Shown in pieces: positions 42,702-52,176 of a DNA stretch of 64,000 bases; positions within the stretch are counted from its first letter, which is position 1; each line of letters begins with the position of its first letter. Location: contig NKIU01000003.1 in NCBI GenBank assembly GCA_002256245.1, positions 310,001-374,000 of the forward strand, in the 5' to 3' direction. The notes beneath the pieces were generated by a model. That model was not told the origin of the DNA and ran no database searches. It saw only the letters and a list, made by a program, of their open reading frames with translations. Source of the stretch: Pseudorhodobacter sp. PARRP1. Its GTDB lineage: Bacteria; Pseudomonadota; Alphaproteobacteria; Rhodobacterales; Rhodobacteraceae. The position numbers and the translations under genes are program-made.

Positions 42702-44443
42702 CAGTGCGAATCCTTGCCCACCGCATTGCCGCGCGCGCCTTTGAGGAAATCGAGGTCGGCCCCGGTATCGGCCCCCTCGACATGGCGTTGGTGCAGCCAG
42801 CCGTAGCCGCTTTCGTAAAGCGGGTGGATCGGCTTCCACGCGGCCAAGCGCGCGGCGAGTTCGGCATCGGAGATATCCAGATGCAGGCGGCGGTTTGGCA
42901 CGTCCAACTCGATCATGTCGCCGTTTTGCACCACGGCCAGCGGGCCACCAGCCGCGGCTTCGGGCGAGGTGTGCAGAACGACCGTGCCATAGGCGGTGCC
43001 GGACATGCGGGCGTCAGAGATGCGGACCATATCGGTGATGCCCCGGCGCAGGATTTTCGGCGGCAGGCCCATGTTGCCGACCTCTGCCATGCCGGGATAG
43101 CCCTTTGGCCCGCAGTTTTTCAGCACCATCACGCAGGTCTCGTCGATGTCGAGATCCTCATCGTTGATCTTGGCCTTGTAGTCGTCGATGTCTTCAAACA
43201 CCACGGCGCGGCCGCGGTGGGTGAGCAGGGCGGGGGTGGCTGCTGAGGGTTTCAGCACGGCACCTTTGGGCGCGAGATTGCCTTTGACCACCACCACGCC
43301 GCCGGATTGGGCGAGGGCTTTGTCGGCGGGCAGGATCACGTCGTCGTTGTGGTTGACGACATCTTTGACCTGATCCCAAGCGGACTCGCCCGAGACGGTG
43401 AGCGCATCTTTGTGCAAGAGACCCGCTTCGCCCAAGCGTTTGATCACCACGGGCAGGCCGCCTGCGTAGAAGAATTCCTCCATCAGGTATTTGCCCGAGG
43501 GCATCAGGTTCACGACTGTCGGCACGTCGCGGCCGCAGCGATCCCAGTCCTCAAGCGTCAGATCAACGCCGACGCGGCCCGCGATGGCAAGCAGGTGGAT
43601 CACGGCGTTGGTGGAACCACCGATGGCCGCATTGGTGCGGATCGCGTTTTCAAACGCCTCTTTCTTCATCACGTCGGAGGGCTTCAGATCATCCTTGACC
43701 ATCTGCACAATCCGCCGTCCGGTCAGTTGCGCCATCACGCGGCGGCGGCTGTCCACCGCCGGGATCGCGGCGTTGCCGGACAGGGCCATGCCGAGGGCTT
43801 CGGCCATCGACGCCATGGTGCTGGCGGTGCCCATGGTGTTGCACGATCCCGGAGAGCGCGACATCGAGGCTTCGGCATCGACAAATTCCTCACGCGTCAT
43901 CGTGCCAGCCTTTACGGCCTCGGAGAATTTCCACAGATGGGTGCCAGAGCCTACGCGTTCGTTCTTGTAATAGCCGTTCAGCATCGGCCCACCCGTCACC
44001 ACAATCGACGGAATGTCGGTGCTGGCGGCTGCCATCAGCAGGGAGGGCGTGGTCTTGTCGCAGCCGACCATCAGCACGCAGCCGTCCATCGGCTGGCCGC
44101 GCATCGCTTCCTCGACCGCCATCGCGGCGAGGTTGCGGAACATCATTGCGGTGGGGCGGAAGGCGGATTCCGAGGCGCTGAAAACCGGGACTTCCACCGG
44201 GAAACCGCCTGCTTCGTAGATGCCGTGCTTCACCCGCTCGGCCAGATCGCGCAGATGGGCGTTGCAGGGGGTCAATTCCGACCATGTGTTCAGGATGCCG
44301 ATAACGGGGCGGCCATCGAACAGATCGGGCGGGAAGCCTTGGTTCTTCATCCAGCCGCGGTGATAGATATTGTCCTTCGAGGTGCCGCCAAACCAAGTTT
44401 GCGAGCGCAGTTTGCGGGGCCATGCGGCAGGTTTGAAGGTCAT
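42701..44443 (-). CDS. L-Arabinonate dehydratase (IlvD/EDD family)
   Basis: The 580-residue protein has the three iron-sulfur cysteines at Cys60 (LTPCNAH), Cys128 (MVGCDKTTPS) and Cys201 (SPGSCNTMG). Spacing matches the rhizobial L-arabinonate dehydratase, a [2Fe-2S] enzyme. It also has the C-terminal RISDARMSGTAYG signature. It converts arabinonate to 2-keto-3-deoxy-arabinonate with Mg2+. Sugar-acid dehydratases of this clade also accept fuconate or galactonate, so substrate range could be wider. GAGGAT precedes the ATG. The gene is inside the chvE-ggu operon. Confidence 0.9.
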   Translation of the reverse strand: MTFKPAAWPRKLRSQTWFGGTSKDNIYHRGWMKNQGFPPDLFDGRPVIGILNTWSELTPCNAHLRDLAERVKHGIYEAGGFPVEVPVFSASESAFRPTAMMFRNLAAMAVEEAMRGQPMDGCVLMVGCDKTTPSLLMAAASTDIPSIVVTGGPMLNGYYKNERVGSGTHLWKFSEAVKAGTMTREEFVDAEASMSRSPGSCNTMGTASTMASMAEALGMALSGNAAIPAVDSRRRVMAQLTGRRIVQMVKDDLKPSDVMKKEAFENAIRTNAAIGGSTNAVIHLLAIAGRVGVDLTLEDWDRCGRDVPTVVNLMPSGKYLMEEFFYAGGLPVVIKRLGEAGLLHKDALTVSGESAWDQVKDVVNHNDDVILPADKALAQSGGVVVVKGNLAPKGAVLKPSAATPALLTHRGRAVVFEDIDDYKAKINDEDLDIDETCVMVLKNCGPKGYPGMAEVGNMGLPPKILRRGITDMVRISDARMSGTAYGTVVLHTSPEAAAGGPLAVVQNGDMIELDVPNRRLHLDISDAELAARLAAWKPIHPLYESGYGWLHQRHVEGADTGADLDFLKGARGNAVGKDSH

Positions 44444-44450
44444 ATCATCC

Positions 44451-45443
44451 TCAGAGTTGCTTGACGGTCACGGCACCCGAAAGGGCGGGGGCGATGGCCA
44501 AGGTATTGCGCAGGGGCAGACCGAACGCGTCCACCTGAATTTCGAACACATCGCCCGCCTGCGGTTTGATGCCATCGGCAAAGCTGAGGGTGGCTGTGCC
44601 AAACATATGCACATGCAGGTCGCCGGGTTGGCAGAACAGCGCGTATTTGAAGTGGTGGTGTTCGAGGTTGGCGAAGCTGTGCGACATGTTGGCCTCGCCC
44701 GACAGGAACGGCTTGTCGAAGATCGCTTTGCCGTCGCGGTAAATCCGGCTGGCGCCGCGCACATCCGTGGGCAGATCGCCGACCAGCAGTTCGGGGCCGA
44801 ACGAGGCCTCGCGCAGTTTGGAATGCGCAAGGAACAGGTAGTTGATGCGTTCGGTCACGTGGTCGGAAAACTCATTCGCCAAGGCCCAGCCGACGCGGGC
44901 GGGGGTGCCATCAGAGTCGATCAGGTAGATGCCGGCGAGTTCGGGTTCCTCGCCACCATCCAGCGCGAAACCGGGCGAGGTGAGGGCAGAGCCGGGGGCG
45001 ACGGCGGTGTGGCCGTTGCCTTTGTAGAACCATTCCGGCTGCACGCCGACTTGGCCGGGGGTGGGGCGGCCATCGGCCAGACCCATCTGGAACATCTTCA
45101 TACTGTCGGTCAGGGTTTCGGCCCCGTCCAGCTTGGCGTGCATCGCGTCGCGGGTGGCGGCTGAGCCGAGATGCGTCAGGCCAGTGCCGGTCAGGTGCAT
45201 GTGGGTCAGATCGGGGTGGGTGATCGGCAGGGCCAGACGGCCGTTTGCCGCCAAAGCGACCAGATCGACAGCCTCACCCAGACCGCGGGCGGCGATGACT
45301 TCGGCCAGCGGTTTGGCTTGGGCCAAAGCCTCGGACGCGAGCGCGTAGGTGCTGGCGGCACCGCGCACGATGGCGGCTTCGGTGCCTTCGCGTGCCACCA
45401 CGCTGAGGGTGCCATCGGCATTCCGTATCTGAGACAACAGCAT
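44451..45443 (-). CDS. gguC: GguC, FAH-fold 2-keto-3-deoxy-L-arabinonate dehydratase
   Basis: The 330-residue protein belongs to the GguC/AraD1 type of the FAH superfamily. Characteristic stretches are HLTGTGLTHLGSA, QPEWFYKGNG, GGEEPELAGIYLID (metal ligands) and GFALANEF-like ALANEFSDHVTE. GguC was first seen downstream of gguAB in Agrobacterium; related AraD1 enzymes dehydrate 2-keto-3-deoxy-L-arabinonate to 2-ketoglutarate semialdehyde. The gene order chvE-gguA-gguB-gguC is conserved here, with 7- and 12-base spacers. Confidence 0.87.
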   Translation of the reverse strand: MLLSQIRNADGTLSVVAREGTEAAIVRGAASTYALASEALAQAKPLAEVIAARGLGEAVDLVALAANGRLALPITHPDLTHMHLTGTGLTHLGSAATRDAMHAKLDGAETLTDSMKMFQMGLADGRPTPGQVGVQPEWFYKGNGHTAVAPGSALTSPGFALDGGEEPELAGIYLIDSDGTPARVGWALANEFSDHVTERINYLFLAHSKLREASFGPELLVGDLPTDVRGASRIYRDGKAIFDKPFLSGEANMSHSFANLEHHHFKYALFCQPGDLHVHMFGTATLSFADGIKPQAGDVFEIQVDAFGLPLRNTLAIAPALSGAVTVKQL

Positions 45444-45455
45444 GATATTCCTGCC

Positions 45456-46628
45456 TTATTTCGCTTTATTGTAAACGTCGAAGATCACGGCTGCCAGCAG
45501 CACCAGACCTTTGATCATCTGCTGATAATCAATGCCGATGCCCATGATCGACATGCCCATGTTCATCACGCCCATGATCAGCGCGCCGATCACCACGCCA
45601 ACGATCTTGCCCGACCCGCCGGTCATCGACGCGCCGCCGATGAACACCGAAGCGATGGCGTCGAGTTCAAACCCGGTGCCAGCCTTGGGGGTGGCAGAGT
45701 TGAGGCGGGCCGTCACCATCATCCCCGCCAAAGCCGCCAGCACGCCCATGTTCACAAAACACGCAAACACCAGACGATCCGAATTGATGCCTGACAGTTT
45801 CGCGGCTTTTTCGTTGCCGCCGACGGCGTAAATCCGCCGCCCCATCGTGGTGTTTTCGGTGAAGAACGCATAAAGGACGGTGAGGACGATCAGCACCACC
45901 AGCACGTTCGGCAGGCCTTTCAGGTAGGCCAGTTGGTAGCCGACAAAGGCGGTGGCTGCGGCGATCAGCAGGGTGCGGCCCATGAACAGGGCCATCGGTT
46001 CAGCCTCCATCCCGAACTCGGCATCCCTTGCCCGTGCCCGGAAGCCCAGCCAGAACTGCGCGCCGATGGCCAGCAGAACGAGGATCACGGTCAGGCCGTG
46101 TGGTTGGCCGATCCCCGTCAAATCCGGCAGGAAACCGCTTGAAATCGCTTGGAATTCCTTGGGAAACGGCCCGATGTTCTGCCCGCCGAGCATCCACATC
46201 GTCGCCCCCCGGAACACCATCATCCCCGCAAGGGTGACGATGAACGAAGGGATGCGCCAGAACGCCACCCAATAGCCTTGCACAGCGCCAATGCAGCCGC
46301 CCACCAGCAGCGTCAGCGGGATCACCACATAGAACGGCAGGCCCAGATTAACCGTAAGGTAAGCCGCAACCGCCCCGGTGAAGGCGGCCACCGAGCCCAC
46401 CGACAGGTCGATATGCCCGGCCACGATCACCAGCAGCATCCCCAAGGCAAGGATGATCACATGGCCGTTTTGCAGGAAGATGTTGGTGATGTTCTGCGGC
46501 TGCAAGAAGGTCTTGCCCTGATAGCCCAGCAGCGCCGAGAACAGCACCACGATGGCGACCAGCGCCAGCAACATGCCGTTTTCGCGCAACCGATCGCCCA
46601 AAGCGCTAGATTTTTTATCTTGTGCCAT
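45456..46628 (-). CDS. gguB: GguB, multiple-sugar ABC transporter permease
   Basis: The 390-residue CUT2 permease of the XylH/GguB type begins [19 protein letters not shown] and has ten or more hydrophobic segments. Family motifs are IVAGHIDLSVGSVAAFTGAV and VFIGGASMTGGSG. It is longer than the other two permeases in this window (344 and 353) owing to an extra central region, as in XylH. Its start codon overlaps the gguA stop by one base (TAATG). Confidence 0.9.
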   Translation of the reverse strand: MAQDKKSSALGDRLRENGMLLALVAIVVLFSALLGYQGKTFLQPQNITNIFLQNGHVIILALGMLLVIVAGHIDLSVGSVAAFTGAVAAYLTVNLGLPFYVVIPLTLLVGGCIGAVQGYWVAFWRIPSFIVTLAGMMVFRGATMWMLGGQNIGPFPKEFQAISSGFLPDLTGIGQPHGLTVILVLLAIGAQFWLGFRARARDAEFGMEAEPMALFMGRTLLIAAATAFVGYQLAYLKGLPNVLVVLIVLTVLYAFFTENTTMGRRIYAVGGNEKAAKLSGINSDRLVFACFVNMGVLAALAGMMVTARLNSATPKAGTGFELDAIASVFIGGASMTGGSGKIVGVVIGALIMGVMNMGMSIMGIGIDYQQMIKGLVLLAAVIFDVYNKAK

Positions 46629-48157
46629 TATGCAGCCTTCCCTTCACCCTTCAGGATCAGCGCCATGATCTTCTCTTGGCTGGCTTCCGACCGATCCAAT
46701 TCCCCCACGATACGCCCTTCATTCATCACATAAATCCGGTCACACATCCCCAAAAGCTCGGGCATTTCCGAGCTGATCATCACGATCGACCGCCCCTGTT
46801 CGGCCAGTTCCTTCATGATGGTGTAAATCTCAAACTTGGCACCCACGTCGATGCCACGGGTCGGCTCGTCGAGGATCAAAACCTCAGGTTCAGTGAACAG
46901 CCATTTCGACAACACCACCTTCTGCTGGTTGCCGCCCGACAGGTTGACCACCTTCTGCTGCACCCCCGGCGTGCGGATCGCAAGTTGCTTGCGATAGCCC
47001 TCTGCCACCTTGGTTTCGCGCCGCTTGTCCAGCACACCCTTCATCGCAACCCCGGCCAGATTGGCCAAAGTGATATTCTTGACAATGGGTTCTTCCAGCA
47101 CGAGGCCCAGACCCTTGCGGTCTTCGGTCACGTAAGCAATACCCGCTTTCACCGCCTTCGGCACGGTGGACACATCCACTTCCGCGCCGTGCATCTTGAT
47201 GCTGCCCTTGTGGCCCTGCCCGTAAGACTTGCCGAAAATCGACATCGCCAGTTCGGTGCGCCCGGTGCCCATCAGGCCCGCGATGCCAACAATCTCACCC
47301 TTTTTGACGTTGAACGACACGTCCTTGATGATCTGCCGTTCCCCCTGTTCGGGGTGCCAGACGTTCCAGCCCGCCACTTCCATCAGCACCGGCCCCGGAT
47401 TGGGTGTGCGCTCGGGGTAGCGGTGCGCCATGTCGCGGCCCACCATGTCGCGGATGATGCGGTCTTCGGTGATTTCGTGCTTGTCCATCGTGGACACCGA
47501 TGCGCCATCGCGGATCACGGTGATCCGGTCCGCCACGCGGGAAATCTCGTTCAGCTTGTGGCTGATGATGATTTGCGTCACGCCCTGCGCCTTCAACTCC
47601 AGCATCAGGTCGAGCAGTTTCTGGCTGTCATTTTCCTGCAAAGCCGCGGTCGGCTCGTCCAGAATGAGCAGACGCACATCTTTGGCCAAGGCCTTGGCGA
47701 TCTCGATCAACTGCTGTTTGCCGACGCCCAGCTTTTCCACCTTGGTGGTGGGCAATTCATTCAGGCCGACCTTTTTCAACAATTCGCCAGTGCGCTGATA
47801 GGCCTCGCCCCAGTTGATTACGCCGTTCTTAGCCACTTCGTTGCCCAAGAACAGGTTCTCGGCAATCGACAGCAGGGGCACCAGCGCAAGTTCTTGGTGA
47901 ATAATGATAATCCCGCGCGCTTCGCTGTCGCGGATGTTGCGGCAAGCCAAAGTCTCGCCGTCATAAATGATGTCGCCCTCGTAAGAGCCAAACGGATAGA
48001 CCCCCGACAGCACCTTCATCAGGGTGGATTTGCCCGCGCCATTCTCGCCGCAGATCGCGTGGATCTCGCCCGGCTCGACGCTGAGCGATACGTTATCCAA
48101 CGCCCGAACACCCGGGAAGACCTTGCTGATCCCCCGCATCTCCAACAATGCTGTCAT
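46628..48157 (-). CDS. gguA: GguA, multiple-sugar ABC transporter ATPase, two ABC domains
   Basis: The 509-residue protein has two ABC modules. The first has Walker [10 protein letters not shown] (about 36-44), signature GVGKQQ and Walker [12 protein letters not shown]. The second has the degenerate loop GLMGTGRTE, signature LSGGNQQK and [14 protein letters not shown]. It matches XylG/GguA, which powers uptake of arabinose, xylose, galactose and glucose bound by ChvE. Confidence 0.92.
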   Translation of the reverse strand: MTALLEMRGISKVFPGVRALDNVSLSVEPGEIHAICGENGAGKSTLMKVLSGVYPFGSYEGDIIYDGETLACRNIRDSEARGIIIIHQELALVPLLSIAENLFLGNEVAKNGVINWGEAYQRTGELLKKVGLNELPTTKVEKLGVGKQQLIEIAKALAKDVRLLILDEPTAALQENDSQKLLDLMLELKAQGVTQIIISHKLNEISRVADRITVIRDGASVSTMDKHEITEDRIIRDMVGRDMAHRYPERTPNPGPVLMEVAGWNVWHPEQGERQIIKDVSFNVKKGEIVGIAGLMGTGRTELAMSIFGKSYGQGHKGSIKMHGAEVDVSTVPKAVKAGIAYVTEDRKGLGLVLEEPIVKNITLANLAGVAMKGVLDKRRETKVAEGYRKQLAIRTPGVQQKVVNLSGGNQQKVVLSKWLFTEPEVLILDEPTRGIDVGAKFEIYTIMKELAEQGRSIVMISSEMPELLGMCDRIYVMNEGRIVGELDRSEASQEKIMALILKGEGKAA

Positions 48158-48175
48158 GGTTTCCTCCCGAAAGCC

Positions 48176-48201
48176 CGTGCCCGCCCGGATAGGCGGGCAC
48201 G
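48176..48201 (-). terminator. Stem-loop between chvE and gguA
   Basis: CGTGCCCGCC-N6-GGCGGGCACG is a perfect 10-bp stem in the 52-bp gap after the chvE stop on the minus strand, followed there by GGCTTTC. It resembles the hairpin after the binding-protein gene at 7767 and probably favours the binding-protein part of the message. Confidence 0.65.
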
Positions 48202-48209
48202 AGATAAGC

Positions 48210-49286
48210 TTACTGCAGTTGATCTGCGGTGTAATAGCCCGAAGTCACCAGCACAGCTTCGTAGTTGGTGGCGTTGACCGGCTGGCTTTCCAGCAGATAC
48301 GACGGCACAACCTTGACGCCGTTGTCGTAGGTCTTGGTGTCGTTGATCTCGGGTTCAGCGCCCGACAGAACGGCATCGACCATCTTGACGGTGACTTTTG
48401 CCAGTTCGCGGGTGTCTTTGAAGATCGACGAATACTGCTCGCCTGCAATCATCGACTTGACCGAGGGGATTTCGCAATCCTGACCGGTGACGACCGGCAT
48501 TTTCAGATCGCCCGAGCCATAGCCCACGCCCTTGACCGAGGACAGGATACCGATCGACAGACCATCGTAAGGCGACAGCACGCCGTGCAGCACCTTGTCG
48601 CCATAGTTCGACGACAGCAGGTTATCCATGCGCGATTGTGCAACGGCCGCATCCCAACGCAGGGTGCCAACCACCTTCATGCCGGTCTGGCCCGAGGGGA
48701 TCACGATCTCGCCCGAGTCGATCATCGGTTGCAGCACCGACATTGCGCCATCGTAGAAGAAGAAGGCGTTGTTGTCGTCGGGCGAGCCGCCGAACAGTTC
48801 GACATTCCACGGTTTGGTGTCTGCGAAACGCTCTTTCAGGCCTTCCACCAGGCTGGTGGCCTGCTGCACGCCGACTTTGAAGTTGTCGAAGGTGGCGTAG
48901 TAATCGACCGAGCCGGAATCGCGGATCAGACGGTCATAGGCGATGACCTTGATGCCAGCCTTGTTGGCGGCGTCGAGCGCGTTCGACAGGGTGGTGCCGT
49001 CGATGGCCGCAATCACCAGCGCCTTGACGCCGTTGGTGATCATGTTTTCGATCTGTGCCAACTGGTTCGGAATGTCGTCTTCTGCGTATTGCAGATCGGC
49101 GGTGTAGCCGGCGGCGGTGAACTGCTCGACCATCGACTTGCCGTCCGAGATCCAGCGTGCCGACGATTGCGTCGGCATGGCGATGCCGATGGTGCCTTTG
49201 TCTTGCGCGAAAGCCGGCAGACCGAACACGCTTGTGGCCGCCGCAGCGCCGCCCAGCGCCAGAAGCGCCCTTCTTGAAACTTGCAT
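48210..49286 (-). CDS. chvE: ChvE, multiple-sugar periplasmic binding protein
   Basis: The 358-residue protein has a signal peptide ([22 protein letters not shown], cleavage at AFA-Q). The mature start [24 protein letters not shown]-type is characteristic of ChvE/XylF proteins, with further motifs [10 protein letters not shown] and [19 protein letters not shown]. In Agrobacterium ChvE binds arabinose, galactose, glucose and xylose for uptake, and it also signals to VirA; no vir genes are here. GGGAGGA nine bases upstream fixes the ATG at 49286. It heads the seven-gene pentose operon and is divergent from gbpR. Confidence 0.93.
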   Translation of the reverse strand: MQVSRRALLALGGAAAATSVFGLPAFAQDKGTIGIAMPTQSSARWISDGKSMVEQFTAAGYTADLQYAEDDIPNQLAQIENMITNGVKALVIAAIDGTTLSNALDAANKAGIKVIAYDRLIRDSGSVDYYATFDNFKVGVQQATSLVEGLKERFADTKPWNVELFGGSPDDNNAFFFYDGAMSVLQPMIDSGEIVIPSGQTGMKVVGTLRWDAAVAQSRMDNLLSSNYGDKVLHGVLSPYDGLSIGILSSVKGVGYGSGDLKMPVVTGQDCEIPSVKSMIAGEQYSSIFKDTRELAKVTVKMVDAVLSGAEPEINDTKTYDNGVKVVPSYLLESQPVNATNYEAVLVTSGYYTADQLQ

Positions 49287-49428
49287 TCTATATCCTCCCA
49301 AGCAGCACATTGGCTGCGATAACCCGACGGCTGGCAGAGCTGGCCCTCCCAAGACCGTGCGGCACTCTTGCAACAGCGATTTATATCGGTCAAATGATGA
49401 AATCGTATAGACACATGGCGGAAATGAT

Positions 49429-50373
49429 ATGCCAAAACCCCTTAGCGCCGATTTACTGGCGCAACGCGGCCTGAAACTCAGCCACCTGCGGCTGATGGCG
49501 GCGCTGGCCGAAAGCGGGCAGATCAGCGTCGCCGCCGGGCAGATCGGCACCACGCAGCCCGCAGCCTCGCGCCTGCTGGCCGAGGTAGAGCGGATCGTGG
49601 GCGTGCCGGTGCATCACCGCACCGGGCGCGGGATGAGCCTGACGGCGGTGGGCCAGGCGCTTGCCGCCCGGGCGCAGCGCATCCAGATGGAGTTGCGGGA
49701 CGCCGCCCGTGACATGACCGAGGTGGCATCCGGCAGCGTCGGCCATGTGCGGATCGGCAGCGTCACCGGGCCTGCGATTGACCGCGTGCTGCCGACCTTG
49801 CGCAACGCCCGGCTGACCGCGCCGCAGGTGACGGTCGAGGTTGTGGTGTCGCCGTCTGATTTGCTGTGCGAGCAACTGCTAGCGGGGCGGCTGGATTTCG
49901 TCATTGGCCGTCTGCCCGAAGGCCCCAGCCGCAATCTGTTCACGCTGGCCCCGATTGCGACCGAACCCGTCAGCCTTGTGGTGCGCAAGGGGCATCCCTT
50001 GGCCCATCACCCCAACCCCACGCCGCAAGACCTGATGGCCTATGATTGGGTGATGCCGCCGCCCGATTCGCTGTTGTCGCGCGCGGTCCACGCCCGCCTG
50101 CGCGCCAGCGGCATGCCCAGCCCGCCGCAGCGGCTATCGACGGCGTCGTTCCTGCTGATCTTTGCGTTGATCCAGCAATCCAACGCCATCGCCCCCTTGG
50201 CGCGGGCGGTTGTCACCAGCTTTTCGGCGCATCCGGATGCGTCTTATGTCGAGTTGGCGGTGGATCTGGGGATCGAGGTGGAACCCTTCGGCCTTGTCAC
50301 CCGCGCCGATGCGATCTTGCCGCCGGTGGCGGCGCGATTGGCGCGCGAGATTCAGAATATGGTGATTTTGTAA
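49429..50373 (+). CDS. gbpR: LysR-family regulator, GbpR-like
   Basis: The 314-residue protein has an N-terminal LysR HTH ([36 protein letters not shown], about 19-54) and a periplasmic-binding-like effector domain ([18 protein letters not shown] and [11 protein letters not shown]). It is transcribed divergently from chvE, the position of gbpR in Agrobacterium, where it controls chvE in response to sugars. The 142-bp intergenic region has AT-rich dyads (for example CGAT-N4-ATCG at 49377) that may be its binding site. Confidence 0.85.
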   Translation: MPKPLSADLLAQRGLKLSHLRLMAALAESGQISVAAGQIGTTQPAASRLLAEVERIVGVPVHHRTGRGMSLTAVGQALAARAQRIQMELRDAARDMTEVASGSVGHVRIGSVTGPAIDRVLPTLRNARLTAPQVTVEVVVSPSDLLCEQLLAGRLDFVIGRLPEGPSRNLFTLAPIATEPVSLVVRKGHPLAHHPNPTPQDLMAYDWVMPPPDSLLSRAVHARLRASGMPSPPQRLSTASFLLIFALIQQSNAIAPLARAVVTSFSAHPDASYVELAVDLGIEVEPFGLVTRADAILPPVAARLAREIQNMVIL

Positions 50374-50442
50374 TGCGGCTTTGCAGAGCGTAGTAGCCAA
50401 GCAAGCCGTCCATGCCCGGAATCAAGGCGCTTTAGCGCCGCC

Positions 50443-50572
50443 GGGCAGCGCCCGACCGCCCCCTCGGGCGGGCGCTATTGCCATGTCGCGCCTAGAAGTT
50501 CTGGGGGATTTGCTGAGGCATAAAGTGCCTAGAAATTCTGTGGCTCGCCCACCCGGCGGTCGGGCGCTGCCC
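50443..50572. repeat. 18-bp inverted repeat flanking 94 bp, GC-rich palindromic element
   Basis: GGGCAGCGCCCGACCGCC at 50443-50460 and its exact reverse complement at 50555-50572 bracket a 94-bp stretch that holds two further near-repeats (CCTAGAAGTTCTG and CCTAGAAATTCTG). It occupies most of the 216-bp gap between convergent gbpR and gntK. A related stem is found at 61029. It looks like a non-coding mobile palindrome or double terminator. Confidence 0.6.
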
Positions 50573-50589
50573 TGTGGGGCATTGGTCCG

Positions 50590-51081
50590 TCAGCCGCCGG
50601 ACATTCCCCCCAGCTTGCTTACGACCTCGGCCACAATCGCAGCCAGCGGCTGATCAATATCCACCGTCACCGCGCGTTCATCCGGCCCCGGCACTTCCAG
50701 CGTGGCGAACTGGCTGTCGAGCAGGGTGGGCGGCATGAAGTGGCCGGTGCGCGCGGCCATCCGTGCCTCGATCACCGCGCGCGTGCCCGACAGGTGCACG
50801 AACACCACGCCGCCACCTGCCTCGGCGTCGATCAGCGTGCGATAGCTGCGCTTCAGCGCCGAGCAGCCGACGATCCCCGGCGCGCGCAGGGTTTGGCCAA
50901 CCAGAGCCAGCCATGGCCAGCGGTCGGCATCGGTCAACGCTTCTCCGCGCGCCATCTTGGCGATGTTTTCTGCGGGGTGCAGATCGTCGCCGTCGCGGTA
51001 GGGCAGGGCGAGCGCTGGGGACAGCGCCGCCCCGACCGAGGATTTGCCGCAGCCGGAAACCCCCATCAGGACGATCTTCAC
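50590..51081 (-). CDS. gntK: Gluconokinase GntK
   Basis: The 163-residue protein has the P-loop MGVSGCGKSS (residues 6-15), the gluconate-site motif DGDDLHPAENIAKMARGEALTDADRWPWL and CSALKRSYRTLI, all diagnostic for thermoresistant-type gluconokinase. It makes 6-phosphogluconate with ATP. The start is the GTG at 51081, which overlaps the dehydrogenase stop (GTGA) and gives the normal family N-terminus. A longer frame upstream has no family resemblance. Confidence 0.92.
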   Translation of the reverse strand: MKIVLMGVSGCGKSSVGAALSPALALPYRDGDDLHPAENIAKMARGEALTDADRWPWLALVGQTLRAPGIVGCSALKRSYRTLIDAEAGGGVVFVHLSGTRAVIEARMAARTGHFMPPTLLDSQFATLEVPGPDERAVTVDIDQPLAAIVAEVVSKLGGMSGG

Positions 51082-51827
51082 AGCGAAACCGTGATGCCGC
51101 CGTCGATATGCAGGCATTGGCCGTTGATAAAGCTGGAGGCCGCCGAGGCCAGGAATATACACGCGCCCACCAGTTCCTCGACCCGGCCCCAACGCCCGGC
51201 GGGGGTGCGTTTGATCAGCCACTCGTTGAAGGCGGGGTCGGCGATGAGGGCGGCGTTCAGCGGCGTTTCAAAATAGCCGGGAGCGATGGCGTTGCATTGC
51301 AGGCCGTAGCGTGCCCAATCGGTCGCCATGCCTTTGGTGAGGTTGCCGACAGCACCCTTGGTGGCGGTATAGGGCGCGATGCCGGGCCGGGCCAAAGCGG
51401 TCTGCACCGAGGCGATGTTGATGATCTTGCCCGCGCCGCGTGCGATCATATGGCGCGCAACCGCTTGGCCGACGTTGAACACGCTTGCCACATTGGTTTG
51501 CAGCAGGCGTTGGAAGGCCTCTTCGGGGAAGTCTTGCAGCGGGCCGCGATGCTGCATGCCTGCGTTGTTCACCAGAATGTCGATCGGGCCTATGTCGGCT
51601 TCAAACCCATCGACCGCCGCGCGCGCGGCCTTGTAGTCGGTCACGTCAAACAGCAACCCGCGCGCGCCCGGCACCTGCGCCACCGCCGCGTCCAGCCGCA
51701 CCGCGTCGCGCCCGTTCAGCACCACTTCGGCCCCGGCCTCGGCCAGACCTTTGGCGAGTGCAAAGCCGATGCCCTGCGATGCCCCGGTGATCAGCGCCCG
51801 CTTGCCCGTCAGATCAAACAGCTTCAT
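51078..51827 (-). CDS. Gluconate 5-dehydrogenase (IdnO-like SDR)
   Basis: The 249-residue short-chain dehydrogenase has the cofactor motif GASQGIG (about 15-21), NNAGMQHRGPL, the catalytic Ser in NIASVQ and Tyr-x-x-x-Lys in YTATKGAVG, and ends with the family-typical GQCLHIDGGITVSL. IdnO-type enzymes reduce 5-ketogluconate to gluconate with NADPH, which the coupled gluconokinase then phosphorylates. A perfect GntR-type palindrome lies 28 bases before the start. A 2-deoxy-gluconate dehydrogenase activity is an alternative. Confidence 0.85.
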   Translation of the reverse strand: MKLFDLTGKRALITGASQGIGFALAKGLAEAGAEVVLNGRDAVRLDAAVAQVPGARGLLFDVTDYKAARAAVDGFEADIGPIDILVNNAGMQHRGPLQDFPEEAFQRLLQTNVASVFNVGQAVARHMIARGAGKIINIASVQTALARPGIAPYTATKGAVGNLTKGMATDWARYGLQCNAIAPGYFETPLNAALIADPAFNEWLIKRTPAGRWGRVEELVGACIFLASAASSFINGQCLHIDGGITVSL

Positions 51828-51854
51828 TTTGTTCCCCTTTGCCAGCCCGCAGTT

Positions 51855-51870
51855 ATGTTATCGGTAACAT
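51855..51870 (-). promoter_or_regulatory. GntR/IdnR-type operator
   Basis: The minus strand reads ATGTTACCGATAACAT, which fits the enterobacterial GntR consensus ATGTTA-N4-TAACAT exactly. It lies 28 bases upstream of the IdnO-like start, where it would block transcription of the gluconate operon. No lacI/gntR-type gene is in the window, so the regulator must be encoded elsewhere. Confidence 0.8.
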
Positions 51871-51980
51871 TGCCCTGTCAATCGGGCGACTTCGCGCACA
51901 AAGCCAAACACCCAAGCACGCCATTCCGACCGTAGCACCGCGCGCCCCAATGCCCTGCCGCAGCGCAGGGGTTTTCTTCG

Positions 51981-52139
51981 CCCGATTTGTCCCGCGACAA
52001 ATCGGGCCGCGCCTGCCTGCCCCTGGCAGGCACGCGCGCCCCGATTTCCCACCTGCTCGGCTTGCTGCACACACCCCCTTGCTCAACGGCCTTCAGCCTT
52101 ATGAGCAACAAACCGAAAAACGCTCTGCCAGAGCGTTTT
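51981..52139 (+). repeat. Palindromic intergenic repeat, copy A
   Basis: The element begins with a CCCGATTTGT/ACAAATCGGG hairpin and continues with CCGCGCCTGCCTGCCC and a GGCAGGC-rich middle. It then reads CTTGCTCAACGGC and CCTTATGAGCAAC, and ends with an AAAACGCTC/GAGCGTTTT hairpin. The same order of blocks recurs at 56921-57100 and, inverted, at 62962-63142. It fills most of the gap between the gluconate promoter and the end of the DUF1989-GcvT gene. No gene is supported in this 349-bp gap. Confidence 0.75.
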
Positions 52140-52176
52140 CAGATCGGTTTGCGGGATGGGTGTTCATCGCCCGCCC

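Noticed and set aside
46622-48277. Long open frame (551 codons) opposite gguA
   Set aside because: This is a third-position GC artefact opposite a well-supported ATPase; no homology can be recognised.
48210-49286. Virulence signalling role for ChvE
   Set aside because: No virA/virG or other vir genes are present. The operon is complete for sugar uptake and catabolism.
50443-50572. Insertion sequence or miniature transposon ends
   Set aside because: There is no transposase and no obvious target-site duplication, so it is kept only as a palindromic repeat.
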